DNA from: CAVWGP01 sp963754645
GTDB lineage: Bacteria > Pseudomonadota > Alphaproteobacteria > Bin65
Length of the DNA stretch: 64,000 nt
Direction: 5' to 3'
NCBI GenBank assembly: GCA_963754645.1
Contig: CAVWGP010000011.1
Coordinates: forward strand, 1,550,001 to 1,614,000
A model generated the notes under the pieces. It was not told the DNA's origin, did no database searches, and saw only the letters and a program-made list of their open reading frames with translations. Shown here in pieces: positions 18,956 through 27,632 of the stretch. Position 1 is the stretch's first letter; each line of letters begins with the position of its first letter. The position numbers and the translations under genes are program-made.

Positions 18956-20240
18956 ACTGAAAACCTCGGACTTGAATTTCCACGCCGCCTTCGACGCCTT
19001 CGTCTCGCGGCAGCGCGAGGCCGAGGCCGGCGTCGCGGCCGCCGCGGCCGGCATCGTCGCCGACGTGCGCCAGCGCGGCGACGCGGCGGTGATCGAATAC
19101 ACCCAGCGTTTCGACGGCGTGACGCTGACGCCGGCGACGATGCGCATCGCGCCGGCCGAGATCGCCGCCGCCGCCGCCCGCGCGCCGGCAGCGGCAACGG
19201 CGGCGCTCAAGCTGGCGGCCGGGCGCATCGCCGATTATCACCGCCGCCTCCTGCCGGCGGACCTCGACTATGTCGATGCCGCCGGGATTCGCCTCGGCGC
19301 GCGCTGGACGCCGCTCGACAGTGTTGGCCTCTACGTGCCCGGCGGCAAGGCGGCCTATCCCAGCTCGGTGCTGATGAACGCGATTCCCGCCAAGGTTGCG
19401 GGGGTGGGCAGGCTCGTCATGGCCGTGCCGATGCCGAACGGCTTCGTCAGCGATCTGGTGCTGGCGGCGGCGGCGATCGCCGGGGTCGACGAAATCTTCC
19501 GCTTCGGCGGCGCCCAGGCGGTGGCGGCGCTCGCCTACGGCACCAAGCAGGTGCCCAAGGTCGACAAGATCGTGGGGCCCGGCAACGCCTATGTCGCGGC
19601 GGCGAAGAAGCTGGTGTTCGGCGCGGTCGGCATCGATCTCATCGCCGGCCCGTCGGAAATCCTGGTCGTCGCCGACGCCGCGAGCGATCCCGAATGGATC
19701 GCGGCCGATCTCATGTCGCAAGCCGAGCACGACGAAGCGTCGCAGGCCGTGCTCATCACCGACAGCGCCGGTTTCGCCGACAAGGCGGCGGCGGCGGTCG
19801 AAGCCCTGCTCGCCCATTTGCCGCGCGCCTCGATCGCGCGCCAAAGCTGGAACCAGCACGGCGCCATCCTCGTCGTCGCCAAGCTCGACGACGCGGCGGC
19901 CCTGGTCGATCGTCTGGCGCCCGAGCATCTCGAATTGTCGGTCGCCGATCCCGAGCGCCTGGCGGCGCGCATTCGCCATGCCGGCGCGATCTTTCTCGGC
20001 CGCCACGCGCCCGAGGCCGTCGGCGATTACGTCGCCGGCCCCAACCACGTGCTGCCGACCTCGCAGAGCGCGCGTTTTTCCTCGGGACTCGGCCCGCAGG
20101 ATTTCATGAAGCGCACCTCGCTCATCGGTTGCGGCGCGGAAGGCCTGGCGGCGATCGGCCCGGCGGCTGTCACGCTGGCGCGTGCCGAGGGCCTCGACGC
20201 CCACGCGCTCTCGATCGCGCTGCGGCTCAAGGGAAAATGA
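18945..20240 (+). CDS. hisD: Histidinol dehydrogenase (HisD)
   Basis: 431 residues from a GTG that overlaps hisG. Conserved segments include GLYVPGGKAAYPSSVLMNAIPAKVAGV, KIVGPGNAYVAAAKKLVFG, GIDLIAGPSEILVV, AEHDEASQAVLIT and PEHLELSV, which together provide the zinc ligands and catalytic Glu/His of HisD. It oxidises histidinol to histidine with two NAD. Its stop overlaps the next start as ATGA. Confidence 0.97.
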   Translation: MPLRLKTSDLNFHAAFDAFVSRQREAEAGVAAAAAGIVADVRQRGDAAVIEYTQRFDGVTLTPATMRIAPAEIAAAAARAPAAATAALKLAAGRIADYHRRLLPADLDYVDAAGIRLGARWTPLDSVGLYVPGGKAAYPSSVLMNAIPAKVAGVGRLVMAVPMPNGFVSDLVLAAAAIAGVDEIFRFGGAQAVAALAYGTKQVPKVDKIVGPGNAYVAAAKKLVFGAVGIDLIAGPSEILVVADAASDPEWIAADLMSQAEHDEASQAVLITDSAGFADKAAAAVEALLAHLPRASIARQSWNQHGAILVVAKLDDAAALVDRLAPEHLELSVADPERLAARIRHAGAIFLGRHAPEAVGDYVAGPNHVLPTSQSARFSSGLGPQDFMKRTSLIGCGAEGLAAIGPAAVTLARAEGLDAHALSIALRLKGK

Positions 20241-20734
20241 GCGACCGGCCGCCGCCGGCGCCGCCGCGCCAGACCCGCATCGTCGATATCGCTTTCGTCG
20301 AGCGGCACGTGACGCGACGCAGCGCCGATATCGAGCACGAGCGCCGGGTCGCGATCTTCGACCTGATCGAGGAAAACCATTTCGCGCCGGCGCTGGAGCA
20401 TCCCGGTCCGTTCCGCCTGCGCCTCGGCATCGAGGAAACGCGCCTCGTCTTCGACATCCGCGACGCGGCGGACGCCGAGCTCGCGCGCGTGCCGCTGGCG
20501 CTGCAGCCGATGCGCGGCACGGTGCGCGACTATTTCAAGGTCTGCGAGGCCTATTACGAGGCGATCAAAACCGCGACGCCGTCGCGCATCGAGGCGATCG
20601 ACATGGGCCGGCGCGGCCTGCACGACGAAGGCTCGCGCCTGCTGCAAGAGCAGCTCGCCGGCCGCATCGAGATCGATCACGACACGGCGCGCCGCCTGTT
20701 CACGCTGCTCTGCGTCCTGCATATCCGTGGCTGA
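20237..20734 (+). CDS. UPF0262 family protein
   Basis: 165 residues from ATG 20237, overlapping the hisD stop by 4 bp. RIVDIAFVERHVTRRSADIEHERRVAIFDLIEEN and QPMRGTVRDYFKVCEAYYEAI are hallmark stretches of UPF0262, an alphaproteobacterial family of unknown function found between hisD and a phosphatase gene. An upstream extension of the frame would overlap hisD. Confidence 0.9.
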   Translation: MSDRPPPAPPRQTRIVDIAFVERHVTRRSADIEHERRVAIFDLIEENHFAPALEHPGPFRLRLGIEETRLVFDIRDAADAELARVPLALQPMRGTVRDYFKVCEAYYEAIKTATPSRIEAIDMGRRGLHDEGSRLLQEQLAGRIEIDHDTARRLFTLLCVLHIRG

Positions 20735-20753
20735 CCGGCGTGGGTGACCGGCC

Positions 20754-21194
20754 GTGATCGCGCGTCCGGGCAGCGTGCTCTTCGCCTGCACCATGAACGC
20801 CGTGCGCTCGCCGATGGCCGAGGCCTATATGAAATATCTCTACGGCAAGCACGTCTTCGTCAATTCGGTCGGCATCCGGCGCGGCGAGATCGACGGCTTC
20901 GCCATCGCGGTCATGGACGAGCTCGGCCTCGACCTGAAGAAGCACAAGGCGAAAACCTTCGACGATCTCGAAGGCACCAGCTACGACCTCATCGTCACCC
21001 TCTCGCCCGAAGCGCACCACCACGCCCTCGAATGGGTGCGCCTGACCGCGACCGAGGTCGAATACTGGCCGACCTTCGACGCCACCGGGATGGAAGGCGA
21101 CCGCGAGCGCAAGCTCGACGCCTACCGCGACGTGCGCGACGCGATCGTCAAGCGCATCGAAGCGAGATTCCCGCGGGGGCCCAGGGCGGAGTAA
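20754..21194 (+). CDS. Low-molecular-weight protein tyrosine phosphatase / arsenate reductase-like
   Basis: 146 residues from GTG 20754. The P-loop is Cys12-X5-Arg18-Ser19 (CTMNAVRS) at the N-terminus, as in LMW-PTP and ArsC folds. It lacks an obvious second redox Cys pair, so phosphatase activity is more likely than arsenate reduction. It ends the conserved murA block; in many alphaproteobacteria infA follows directly, but here a repeat region does. Confidence 0.88.
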   Translation: MIARPGSVLFACTMNAVRSPMAEAYMKYLYGKHVFVNSVGIRRGEIDGFAIAVMDELGLDLKKHKAKTFDDLEGTSYDLIVTLSPEAHHHALEWVRLTATEVEYWPTFDATGMEGDRERKLDAYRDVRDAIVKRIEARFPRGPRAE

Positions 21195-21253
21195 TGCCAG
21201 CCGACAGAATTCGCAACTCGTCGACCGCTGCACAACCAGCGTGCGTCCTTCGG

Positions 21254-21271
21254 AGCAGCCGTACGGCTGCT
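21254..21271. repeat. Perfect 18-bp palindrome
   Basis: AGCAGCCGTACGGCTGCT is its own reverse complement. It lies 60 bp after the phosphatase gene and may form part of a transcription stop or a repeat element. Confidence 0.6.
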
Positions 21272-21433
21272 CTGGCCCTTCGGGCCTCGCACCTCAGGAT
21301 GAGGTAAGTTTTTGTGGCACAAAGAAAATACTCATGCTGCGATGCGAGCGGCGAAGCCGCGAGCCTCGGCGAACACGGTTCGCGCACGCACAACGCGCTT
21401 CCAATTCGAAATCGGTCACGAATACCGAGTATT

Positions 21434-21636
21434 TGTATAATACCAGCCGACCGAAATAATAACTCGTCATTCCGACCGGAGCGCCGAAGGCGCGGAGTGG
21501 AGGAACCTCGGACGGACTAGCAACAACGTGCTTGCAATCGGACGCTCGTCCGCACGAGGTCCCTCGAACGTCCGACGCTTTCAGCGTCGGCACGCTCGGG
21601 ATGACGATGATTATTTCGGTCTCCTGGTATAATACG
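21434..21636. repeat. Composite inverted repeat with about 41-bp arms
   Basis: The left arm (from about 21434, ATAATACCAGCCGACCGAAA) is matched by the reverse complement of the right arm (about 21595-21636, with TTTCGGTCTCCTGGTAT). The interior carries smaller hairpins such as CCGACGCTTTCAGCGTCGG (21572-21590). It resembles a non-autonomous, MITE-like element. It lies between convergent genes. Confidence 0.65.
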
Positions 21637-21674
21637 AAATCCGCTTGATCGCCTCGGTATTCGGCCGTCGCGAC

Positions 21675-21703
21675 GTAGGGGCGGGTTTCCGACCCGCCCC
21701 TAC
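21675..21703. repeat. GTAGGGGCGGGT hairpin (copy 1)
   Basis: Arms 21675-21686 and 21692-21703 are exact complements around a 5-base loop. The preceding GATCGCCTCGGTATTCGG is also found inverted near 32922. Related hairpins are at 32883-32908 and 60059-60081. Confidence 0.75.
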
Positions 21704-21716
21704 GGATGCATGGCGA

Positions 21717-24700
21717 TCAACCAAAGGCTGTATCGCCGCGCCTCACCGCCCCGCCGGGCCGAGCGCCTTCAGCTCGGCGTCGATGACTTCGAGAATCCTT
21801 GCGCCATTGCGCCTTGTCGGGCGCGCGCTCGCCGAGCGCTTTCAGCGAGGCGCGGGCGCGCTCGAGATGCTGGCGGGCGAGGGCGCTGTTGCCCATTCGG
21901 GCATGGGCCGCGCCGATATTGCCGGCCTGGAGCGCGGCGTTGTGGCGCCACTCGTGGCTGTCCGGCTGCAGCGCCGCGAGGCGTTCGGCGGTCGCTTGCG
22001 CGGCGCCGAACGCGGCCAACGCGCCGCGCCAGTCCTGGCGCGCAAACAGCGTCGTGCCGATGCTATCCTGATAGTCGAACAGCAAGCGCTGCCAGCCGAT
22101 CGAGCGCGGATCGCGCGCGGCTTCGGCTTCGGCCGCCGGCAGGCCGGCACGCAGGACGGCAAACGAACCGGCGAGGTCGCCCATGAGGCGCAGGCCGCCG
22201 CCGAGCTGCAATTTCGCGTTCGACAAGTCGCTCGCCGCGCGCGCCGGCGGCGGGTTGCGCGCGGCGCGCGTCTCGGCGCGGGCGAGTGCGGCGCGCAACG
22301 CGGCCACGGCGCCGGCATGATCGCCGCGCTCGTGCAGGGCCGAGGCAACAAGGTCAAGGCTCGTCAACGCGTTGCGCTCCCAAATGTCGCCCTGCGCCTC
22401 CTGCCGTTCGGCGATTTCGAATGCCGCGCGTAACGCGGCCAGCGCGCCGGCGGCGTCGCCCTGCCGGAGCAGGATCTGCCCGCTGCGCCGTTGCGACCAA
22501 TGGAGATAAGAATGCGCGACATGCCCCGGCGGCGCGGTCGCCGACAGATCGTTGCCGAGCGCAATGGCGGCGCGAAAAACCGGGAGCGCGCCGGCTTCGT
22601 CGCGGTCGCGGTAAAGGGCGTTGCCATAAGCGTAACTCGCCGCCAGCACGCGCTGGCGCAAGGCCGCGTCGCCGGGATTGGCCGCCAGGAGCCGCGCGGC
22701 GCCGCTGTGCTGCAAGCGGTAGGCGTCCACCGGCGAGTGGCCGTCGCCGTAATCCTTCATCAGCGTGCCGAGCAGGCTGAGGCCGGTCGTTAGCCGGCTT
22801 TGCCAGCGCCGGTCGGCGGGATGTCGCTCGACGAGTGTTTCGGAGAGCGCGAGGCCGGCCGCGAAGCTGGCGAGGGCCGCGTCGCGCTGGCCTTGCAGGC
22901 GCCGCGTGTCGGCGAGGAATAAATGATTGGCGGCGAGATTGCTGCGGTATTGCGGCTCCCTCGGGTTCCGCGCTGCCAGTGTCTCGCCGAGCCCGATCGC
23001 GGTTTGTAAGCTTTCCGCGGCGCCGGCGAAATCGCGCATGTTGCGCCGTCCGACGCCGAGATACTGGTGCGCATCGGCGAGCTTGCTCATGTAACTGGCA
23101 TTGGCGGGGTCGGCCCGGTGCAGCCTGTCGGCGATGGCAAGCGCCTCCGCGTAGGCGGCGATCATGGCGCGGTGATCGTTCCGGTCCTGCAACAGGAGGC
23201 CATAGCGGTTCAGCATCGTCGCCAGATCGTATTGCTGGCTGGCATCGGCGGGCGCGTCGGCCACGAGCTTGCGATAAATCTCGATCGCGGCTTGGAAGGA
23301 TTGCCCGGCGGCGGCGAATTCCTTCTTCTGGCGCAGGACGGCGCCGAGGTCGCCGCGCGCTTTGGCGGCGAGCTGCAGCATCGGCTTTTCGTCGGTGCCG
23401 GCGGCGGCGAGCGCTTCGGCGGCCGCGATCGCGGCCCGCAGCGGGGCGATGGCGGCATCGAGCTCGTTCATGCGGCGGAGCGTATCGCCGATCTTCCATT
23501 GAAAGTACGCGACCGCCCTTGACGTCGCCGCCGGATTCGCGGGATCGACGGGCAGCAGCGCTTCCGCCGCCGCGAGCCCGGTGCGAAAGGCGGCGAGCGC
23601 GCCGGCAAAATCGCCCGCCTCGATCAGCGCTTCGCCAAGTTCGATCTGCGGCTCCGCCCTCGCGAGGCCGGGCCGGAGCGAGTCGCGCGGCTTGGCATCG
23701 GCCAATTTGCGCCATGCGGCGGCGGCCTTGTGCGCCGCGCTCGCGCCGTCCGGGTCGCCCTGCTGCTTGAGGATGTTGCCGATTGTGTTTTGGATCGATG
23801 CGACGAATTCCAGCAGCTCGATATTGCTCGGGTCGAGCGCCGCAGCCCGTTCGGCAATCGGCAGCGCCGCGCGAATACTCTCAAGTTCGGCGGCGAGATT
23901 GTTGACGAAGCCAAAACTCCAGCCGATTTCTCTATGGAAATGCGCGACGCTGACCTGCCATTTCGCATTGCCGCGATCGAGCTCCGCCAGCGCCGATGCG
24001 ACCGCCAGGCCGTCGCGCAGCAGCGCGAGGGCGCCGGCATGATCGCCGAGTTCGCGGCGAAGCCTGCCCATGGCAAGATGGCCTTCCGCGAGCCGGCTAC
24101 GGAAACGGGTATTGCCGGGATCGGCGGCGGCGAGCTTGCGGAGGACGGCGTGCGCGGCTTCGAATTCGGCGAGCGCGCCCTTTGGATCGCGCGTGATATG
24201 CAGGATGCCGCCGATATGATGACGGATGATCGCCGCGTTGGCCTGCGCGTTCCGATCGTCGGGCGCACGCGCGGCGAGGCGGTCCATGATCGCATGGGAT
24301 GACCGGAAGCGAAGCAGCGCCTCCCGATTTCTATTCAAGCTCGACATGACGAATCCCAGCCGCTCGTAAGCCAGGGCCAGGTCGTTTTGCAGGTTGACGT
24401 TGTCGGGACGCGCGTTGGCGTTGCGCTCGGCGACGGCGCGGCCTTCTTCGTAGGCGGCGAGGGCGGCGTCGAACTGGTCTTGCGCCCGGAGCGCGTCGCC
24501 GATCAGCAGGCTCGCCGTGGCCAGGTCGCGCGCGACGGGGATATTGGCGGGATCGGCCTCGGCGAGCGCGCCGAGCGTCGCGCGCGCCTCGCGCGCGCGG
24601 GCCAGGGCCGCGGTGAGATCGCCGAGCGACATGAGCGCATCGGCGAACGCGAGCTGCGCCGTCGCTTGGCGGAAGCGCACGACCGGATCGTCGCCCGCCT

Positions 24701-25730
24701 GGCCGAGGCGCTCGAAAATCCGCAGCGCCTTCTCGAGCAGCTCGCGCCTGCGCTCGATCGGAACGCCGGCGAAATCGCGCATGCCGGCGGCAATGCTGAT
24801 GGCGAGCGTGTCGGCGGCACTGACCGCATTCTCGAGATTTTGCCGCGCCCGGTCGCGCTGCGCCTCCGCTTCGCCGCGCTGCTTGTCGGCCTCCGCGCGC
24901 TGGCGCTCCGCCTCGCCGCGCTGCCGCACGGCTTCCGCGCGCTGCGCCTCGGCTTCGCTCCGCTGGCGCACGGCTTCGGCGCGCTGCGCCTCGGCCTCGC
25001 TCCGCTGGCGCTCCGCCTCGGCACGCTGTTCCTCGGCGGCGCGGCGTTGGGTGTCGGCGGCTTCGCGCTGGCGCTCGGCTTCGTGGCTGCGCTCGGTCGC
25101 GATCCAGGCGCCGGTCGAGGCGCCGGCGGCGAGCAGGGCGATGGCCGAGACGGCGGCGGCGGCGAGGCGCTTGGTGCGGCGGTGCTGGCGCACTTCCTCG
25201 CCGGCGATGGCATCGAGGCTGACGCCGCGCAGCAGCGCCGCGATGCGCGCCACCGCGTCGAGGAAACGCGGATCGCGCTCGGAGAAATGCGCGCTCGTCT
25301 TGGCCCAGCCGAGATCGAGATAGAACGGCTCGTTCTTGAAGGCGCCGGCGAGTGCCGCGGGCAGCGCCGTGGTGCGCGGCCAGTTGAAATCGCCGGCGGC
25401 GCTGTCCCATTCGATCGTGCCCTCGGTCAGCACGACGACCATGCGCGTCGTCGCCTTGTGCGCCGCCCACCAGGCGCATTCGCTCGCCACCCATTTCGAT
25501 TGCGCCGCGCCCGGCGACGCCATCAGCAGGAAATATTGCGAGGCATTGAGTGCCGCGGTCAGCGTGTCGGGCAGGGAATGGGCGAGGGCGAGCGAGGTTT
25601 CGTCGCGGAAAATCTCGACGGCGCGGCGCCGATACCACGGCTTGGCGAAACGATGCAGCGCGCGCTGCAGCGCCGCGGCCAGCCGCATGTCGGCGCCGTG
25701 GCTGTAGGAGATGAACGCATCGTAGCGCAT
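21717..25730 (-). CDS. TIR domain - transmembrane - coiled-coil - TPR protein
   Basis: 1,337 residues from ATG 25730; an open frame extends upstream over the maf region but MRYDAFISYSHGADM is a textbook TIR start. The TIR domain (1-about 165) has YDAFISYS and SKWVASECAWW, where Glu84 is at the usual catalytic Glu position of NAD-cleaving TIRs. Then follow a membrane helix (about 188-210), an Arg/Glu/Ala-rich coiled coil of repeated AEAQRAEAVRQRSE-like units (about 214-305), and roughly a thousand residues of degenerate TPRs. It looks like a membrane-anchored signalling or defence-type sensor. A one-base shift near 21794 changes the last about 20 residues; the alternative frame (DLEVIDAELKALGPAGR) would stop at 21743. 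Confidence 0.85.
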   Translation of the reverse strand: MRYDAFISYSHGADMRLAAALQRALHRFAKPWYRRRAVEIFRDETSLALAHSLPDTLTAALNASQYFLLMASPGAAQSKWVASECAWWAAHKATTRMVVVLTEGTIEWDSAAGDFNWPRTTALPAALAGAFKNEPFYLDLGWAKTSAHFSERDPRFLDAVARIAALLRGVSLDAIAGEEVRQHRRTKRLAAAAVSAIALLAAGASTGAWIATERSHEAERQREAADTQRRAAEEQRAEAERQRSEAEAQRAEAVRQRSEAEAQRAEAVRQRGEAERQRAEADKQRGEAEAQRDRARQNLENAVSAADTLAISIAAGMRDFAGVPIERRRELLEKALRIFERLGQAGDDPVVRFRQATAQLAFADALMSLGDLTAALARAREARATLGALAEADPANIPVARDLATASLLIGDALRAQDQFDAALAAYEEGRAVAERNANARPDNVNLQNDLALAYERLGFVMSSLNRNREALLRFRSSHAIMDRLAARAPDDRNAQANAAIIRHHIGGILHITRDPKGALAEFEAAHAVLRKLAAADPGNTRFRSRLAEGHLAMGRLRRELGDHAGALALLRDGLAVASALAELDRGNAKWQVSVAHFHREIGWSFGFVNNLAAELESIRAALPIAERAAALDPSNIELLEFVASIQNTIGNILKQQGDPDGASAAHKAAAAWRKLADAKPRDSLRPGLARAEPQIELGEALIEAGDFAGALAAFRTGLAAAEALLPVDPANPAATSRAVAYFQWKIGDTLRRMNELDAAIAPLRAAIAAAEALAAAGTDEKPMLQLAAKARGDLGAVLRQKKEFAAAGQSFQAAIEIYRKLVADAPADASQQYDLATMLNRYGLLLQDRNDHRAMIAAYAEALAIADRLHRADPANASYMSKLADAHQYLGVGRRNMRDFAGAAESLQTAIGLGETLAARNPREPQYRSNLAANHLFLADTRRLQGQRDAALASFAAGLALSETLVERHPADRRWQSRLTTGLSLLGTLMKDYGDGHSPVDAYRLQHSGAARLLAANPGDAALRQRVLAASYAYGNALYRDRDEAGALPVFRAAIALGNDLSATAPPGHVAHSYLHWSQRRSGQILLRQGDAAGALAALRAAFEIAERQEAQGDIWERNALTSLDLVASALHERGDHAGAVAALRAALARAETRAARNPPPARAASDLSNAKLQLGGGLRLMGDLAGSFAVLRAGLPAAEAEAARDPRSIGWQRLLFDYQDSIGTTLFARQDWRGALAAFGAAQATAERLAALQPDSHEWRHNAALQAGNIGAAHARMGNSALARQHLERARASLKALGERAPDKAQWRKDSRSHRRRAEGARPGGAVRRGDTAFG

Positions 25731-25866
25731 GGCCCGGCCCTCGCTTCGCACCCGAAATATATACGAATTCGCCGGCCTAGGCTGCCCCCCTGCCGCCGCC
25801 GTTAACGATGCCGGCCGCGGCGCGGGTTCGTTGGTAATGATCCCGGGCCGCCTATATAAGAATTGC

Positions 25867-26466
25867 ATGCCGACCGACGCCGCAGCCGCGGCCGCCACGC
25901 TCATCCTCGCCTCGGCCTCGCCGCGCCGGCTCGATCTGCTCGCCCAGATCGGCCTCAAGCCCGACGCGGTGGCGCCCGCCGATATCGACGAGACGCCGCA
26001 CGAGGGCGAGCTGCCCGCCGCCCATGCGCGCCGCCTCGCCGTGGCCAAGGCGCGCGCCGTGGCGCCGCTGCATCGCGGCGCCTTCATCCTCGCCGCCGAC
26101 ACCGTGGTCGCGCTCGGCCGCCGCATCCTGCCCAAGGCCGAGGACGAAGCCACGGCGCGGCGCTGCCTCGACATGCTTGGCGGACGGCGGCATCGCGTGA
26201 TCGGCGCGGTGTGCGCCATCGCGCCCGGCGGCAACGAAAGCGTCCGCCTGGTCGAAAGCGTCGTCGCCTTCAAGCGCCTCGGCGACGACGAGGCCGCCAA
26301 TTACCTCAGCGCCGGCGAATGGCGCGGCAAGGCCGGCGGCTACGCCATCCAGGGCCGCGCCGCGATCTTCGTCCGCTTCGTATCGGGCTCGTACAGCAAC
26401 ATCGTCGGCCTGCCCTTGTACGAAACCTATCATTTGCTCGCGGGGCTCGGCCTCAAGCGGCCATGA
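25867..26466 (+). CDS. maf: Maf-family nucleotide pyrophosphatase
   Basis: 199 residues from ATG 25867, the usual Maf length. Conserved features are LILASASPRRLDLL at the N-terminus, the ILAADTVVALGRRILPKAEDE segment with the catalytic Asp, and GYAIQGRAAIFVRFVSGSYSNIVGLPLYE. Maf/YhdE proteins hydrolyse dTTP, UTP or modified nucleotides. Its stop overlaps the RNase gene (ATGA). In alphaproteobacteria it normally follows infA. Confidence 0.92.
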   Translation: MPTDAAAAAATLILASASPRRLDLLAQIGLKPDAVAPADIDETPHEGELPAAHARRLAVAKARAVAPLHRGAFILAADTVVALGRRILPKAEDEATARRCLDMLGGRRHRVIGAVCAIAPGGNESVRLVESVVAFKRLGDDEAANYLSAGEWRGKAGGYAIQGRAAIFVRFVSGSYSNIVGLPLYETYHLLAGLGLKRP

Positions 26467-27632
26467 GCGCCGAGATTCTCCTGGCGCGCGACGATGGCGG
26501 GAGCCGGGGCGCGGTCGTGGCCGATGGCGTGCTCACCGATTATCGCGTGGCGCGCGCCGCGCAGCCGGGGCTGGCCGGCGGACTTTATCGCGGCCGGATC
26601 GTGAAATTGCTCGCCGGATTGGGCGGCGCCGTCGTCGCCATTCCGGGCGGCGAGGCGTGGCTCGATCTGGCGCGCGCCGGCGGCAACGTCGCCGAGGGAG
26701 CGGCGGTCACGCTGCAAGTGCTGCAGGAAGGCTGGGCCGGCAAACGGCCGCGCGCCACGCTGGCGCCCGCCATCGCCGGGCGCTTTCTCGCCTTCATGCC
26801 CACGGCCAAGCGCGCGGCCTTGTCGCACCGCATCGCCGAGGCGGCGGCGCGCACCCGGCTCGGCGCGCTGCTGGCGGGCTTCGCCAAACCCGGCGCGCCG
26901 GGCCACTTCCTCGCCTTGCAGCGCGCGCCCGGCGCGACCGAGGCGATGCTGCGCCACGAGGCGGAACGGCTGCGCGCCGCGTGGCCGGAGCCGGGGGGCG
27001 ATCTGGCGGCGGGCGACGCGCCGGCGGTCTTGGTGCCGCCGCCCGACGCCGTTATCGATCTGCTGCGGCTTTTCCTCGATGAGCGCGTGGCGCGCATCGC
27101 GGTCGATAGCGAAGCGCTGGCCGGCGCCGCGCGCGCCTGGCTCGCCGCCTGGGCGCCGGAATGGCAGGGCCGCGTCGAACGCGAACCGATCGGCCGCGCG
27201 CGCATCGAGGGCGCCGAAATCGCCGAGCAATTGGACATGGCGCTGGAGCGCGAAGTGGCCCTGCCCGGCGGCGGCGCGCTCGCGATCGACGAAGCCGCCG
27301 CGCTGACCGCGATCGACGTCGACACCGACCGCCATATCGGCGGCTTCGCCGGCGCCACGACCTTCGCCGCGGTCAATCGCGAAGCCGCGCTCGCCATCGC
27401 GCGCCAGATCCGCTTGCGCAATCTCGGCGGCCGGATCGCGATCGATTTCGCCGGCCTTGGCGCCGGGCGCGGCGCCAGGAGCGATCTTGCCGGCGCGGTG
27501 CGCGCGCTGCGCCGCGCCGTCGCCGGCGATCCGATGGCGGTCGAGATCGCGGCGCCGAGCGAGCTCGGCCTCGTCGAGCTGATCCGCCGGCGCGAGCGGC
27601 CGACCTTGGCCGCCATGCTGGGGCGCGCATGA
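26463..27632 (+). CDS. RNase E/G family ribonuclease (RNase G-like)
   Basis: 389 residues from ATG 26463. The catalytic core is present: Asp285 in LTAIDVDTD and Asp328 in NLGGRIAIDFAG are 43 residues apart, exactly as Asp303/Asp346 of E. coli RNase E. The N-terminal S1-like part is short and diverged (LYRGRIVKLLAGLGGAVVAIP). It probably processes RNA 5' ends or rRNA. It sits in the conserved order maf-rng-yacG, with an MFS gene inserted before yacG. Confidence 0.85.
   Translation: MSAEILLARDDGGSRGAVVADGVLTDYRVARAAQPGLAGGLYRGRIVKLLAGLGGAVVAIPGGEAWLDLARAGGNVAEGAAVTLQVLQEGWAGKRPRATLAPAIAGRFLAFMPTAKRAALSHRIAEAAARTRLGALLAGFAKPGAPGHFLALQRAPGATEAMLRHEAERLRAAWPEPGGDLAAGDAPAVLVPPPDAVIDLLRLFLDERVARIAVDSEALAGAARAWLAAWAPEWQGRVEREPIGRARIEGAEIAEQLDMALEREVALPGGGALAIDEAAALTAIDVDTDRHIGGFAGATTFAAVNREAALAIARQIRLRNLGGRIAIDFAGLGAGRGARSDLAGAVRALRRAVAGDPMAVEIAAPSELGLVELIRRRERPTLAAMLGRA

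Larger units (their letters stand above)
21195..21716. other. Non-coding repeat-rich gap (infA absent)
   Basis: No credible gene is present in these 522 bp. The stretch holds a perfect 18-bp palindrome (21254-21271), a fragment ending CTCAGGATGAGG that resembles intergenic repeats common in alphaproteobacteria, a composite inverted repeat (21434-21636) and a GGGGCGGGT hairpin (21675-21703). No sequence encoding translation initiation factor IF-1 was found here in any frame. Confidence 0.7.

Noticed and set aside
21195..21716. Remnant of infA
   Set aside because: No frame encodes an IF-1-like S1 domain; the frames present are short and made of repeat sequence.
25731..26300. N-terminal extension of the TIR protein (about 190 residues)
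   Set aside because: It is antisense to maf, is low in complexity, and the TIR domain begins exactly at ATG 25730.
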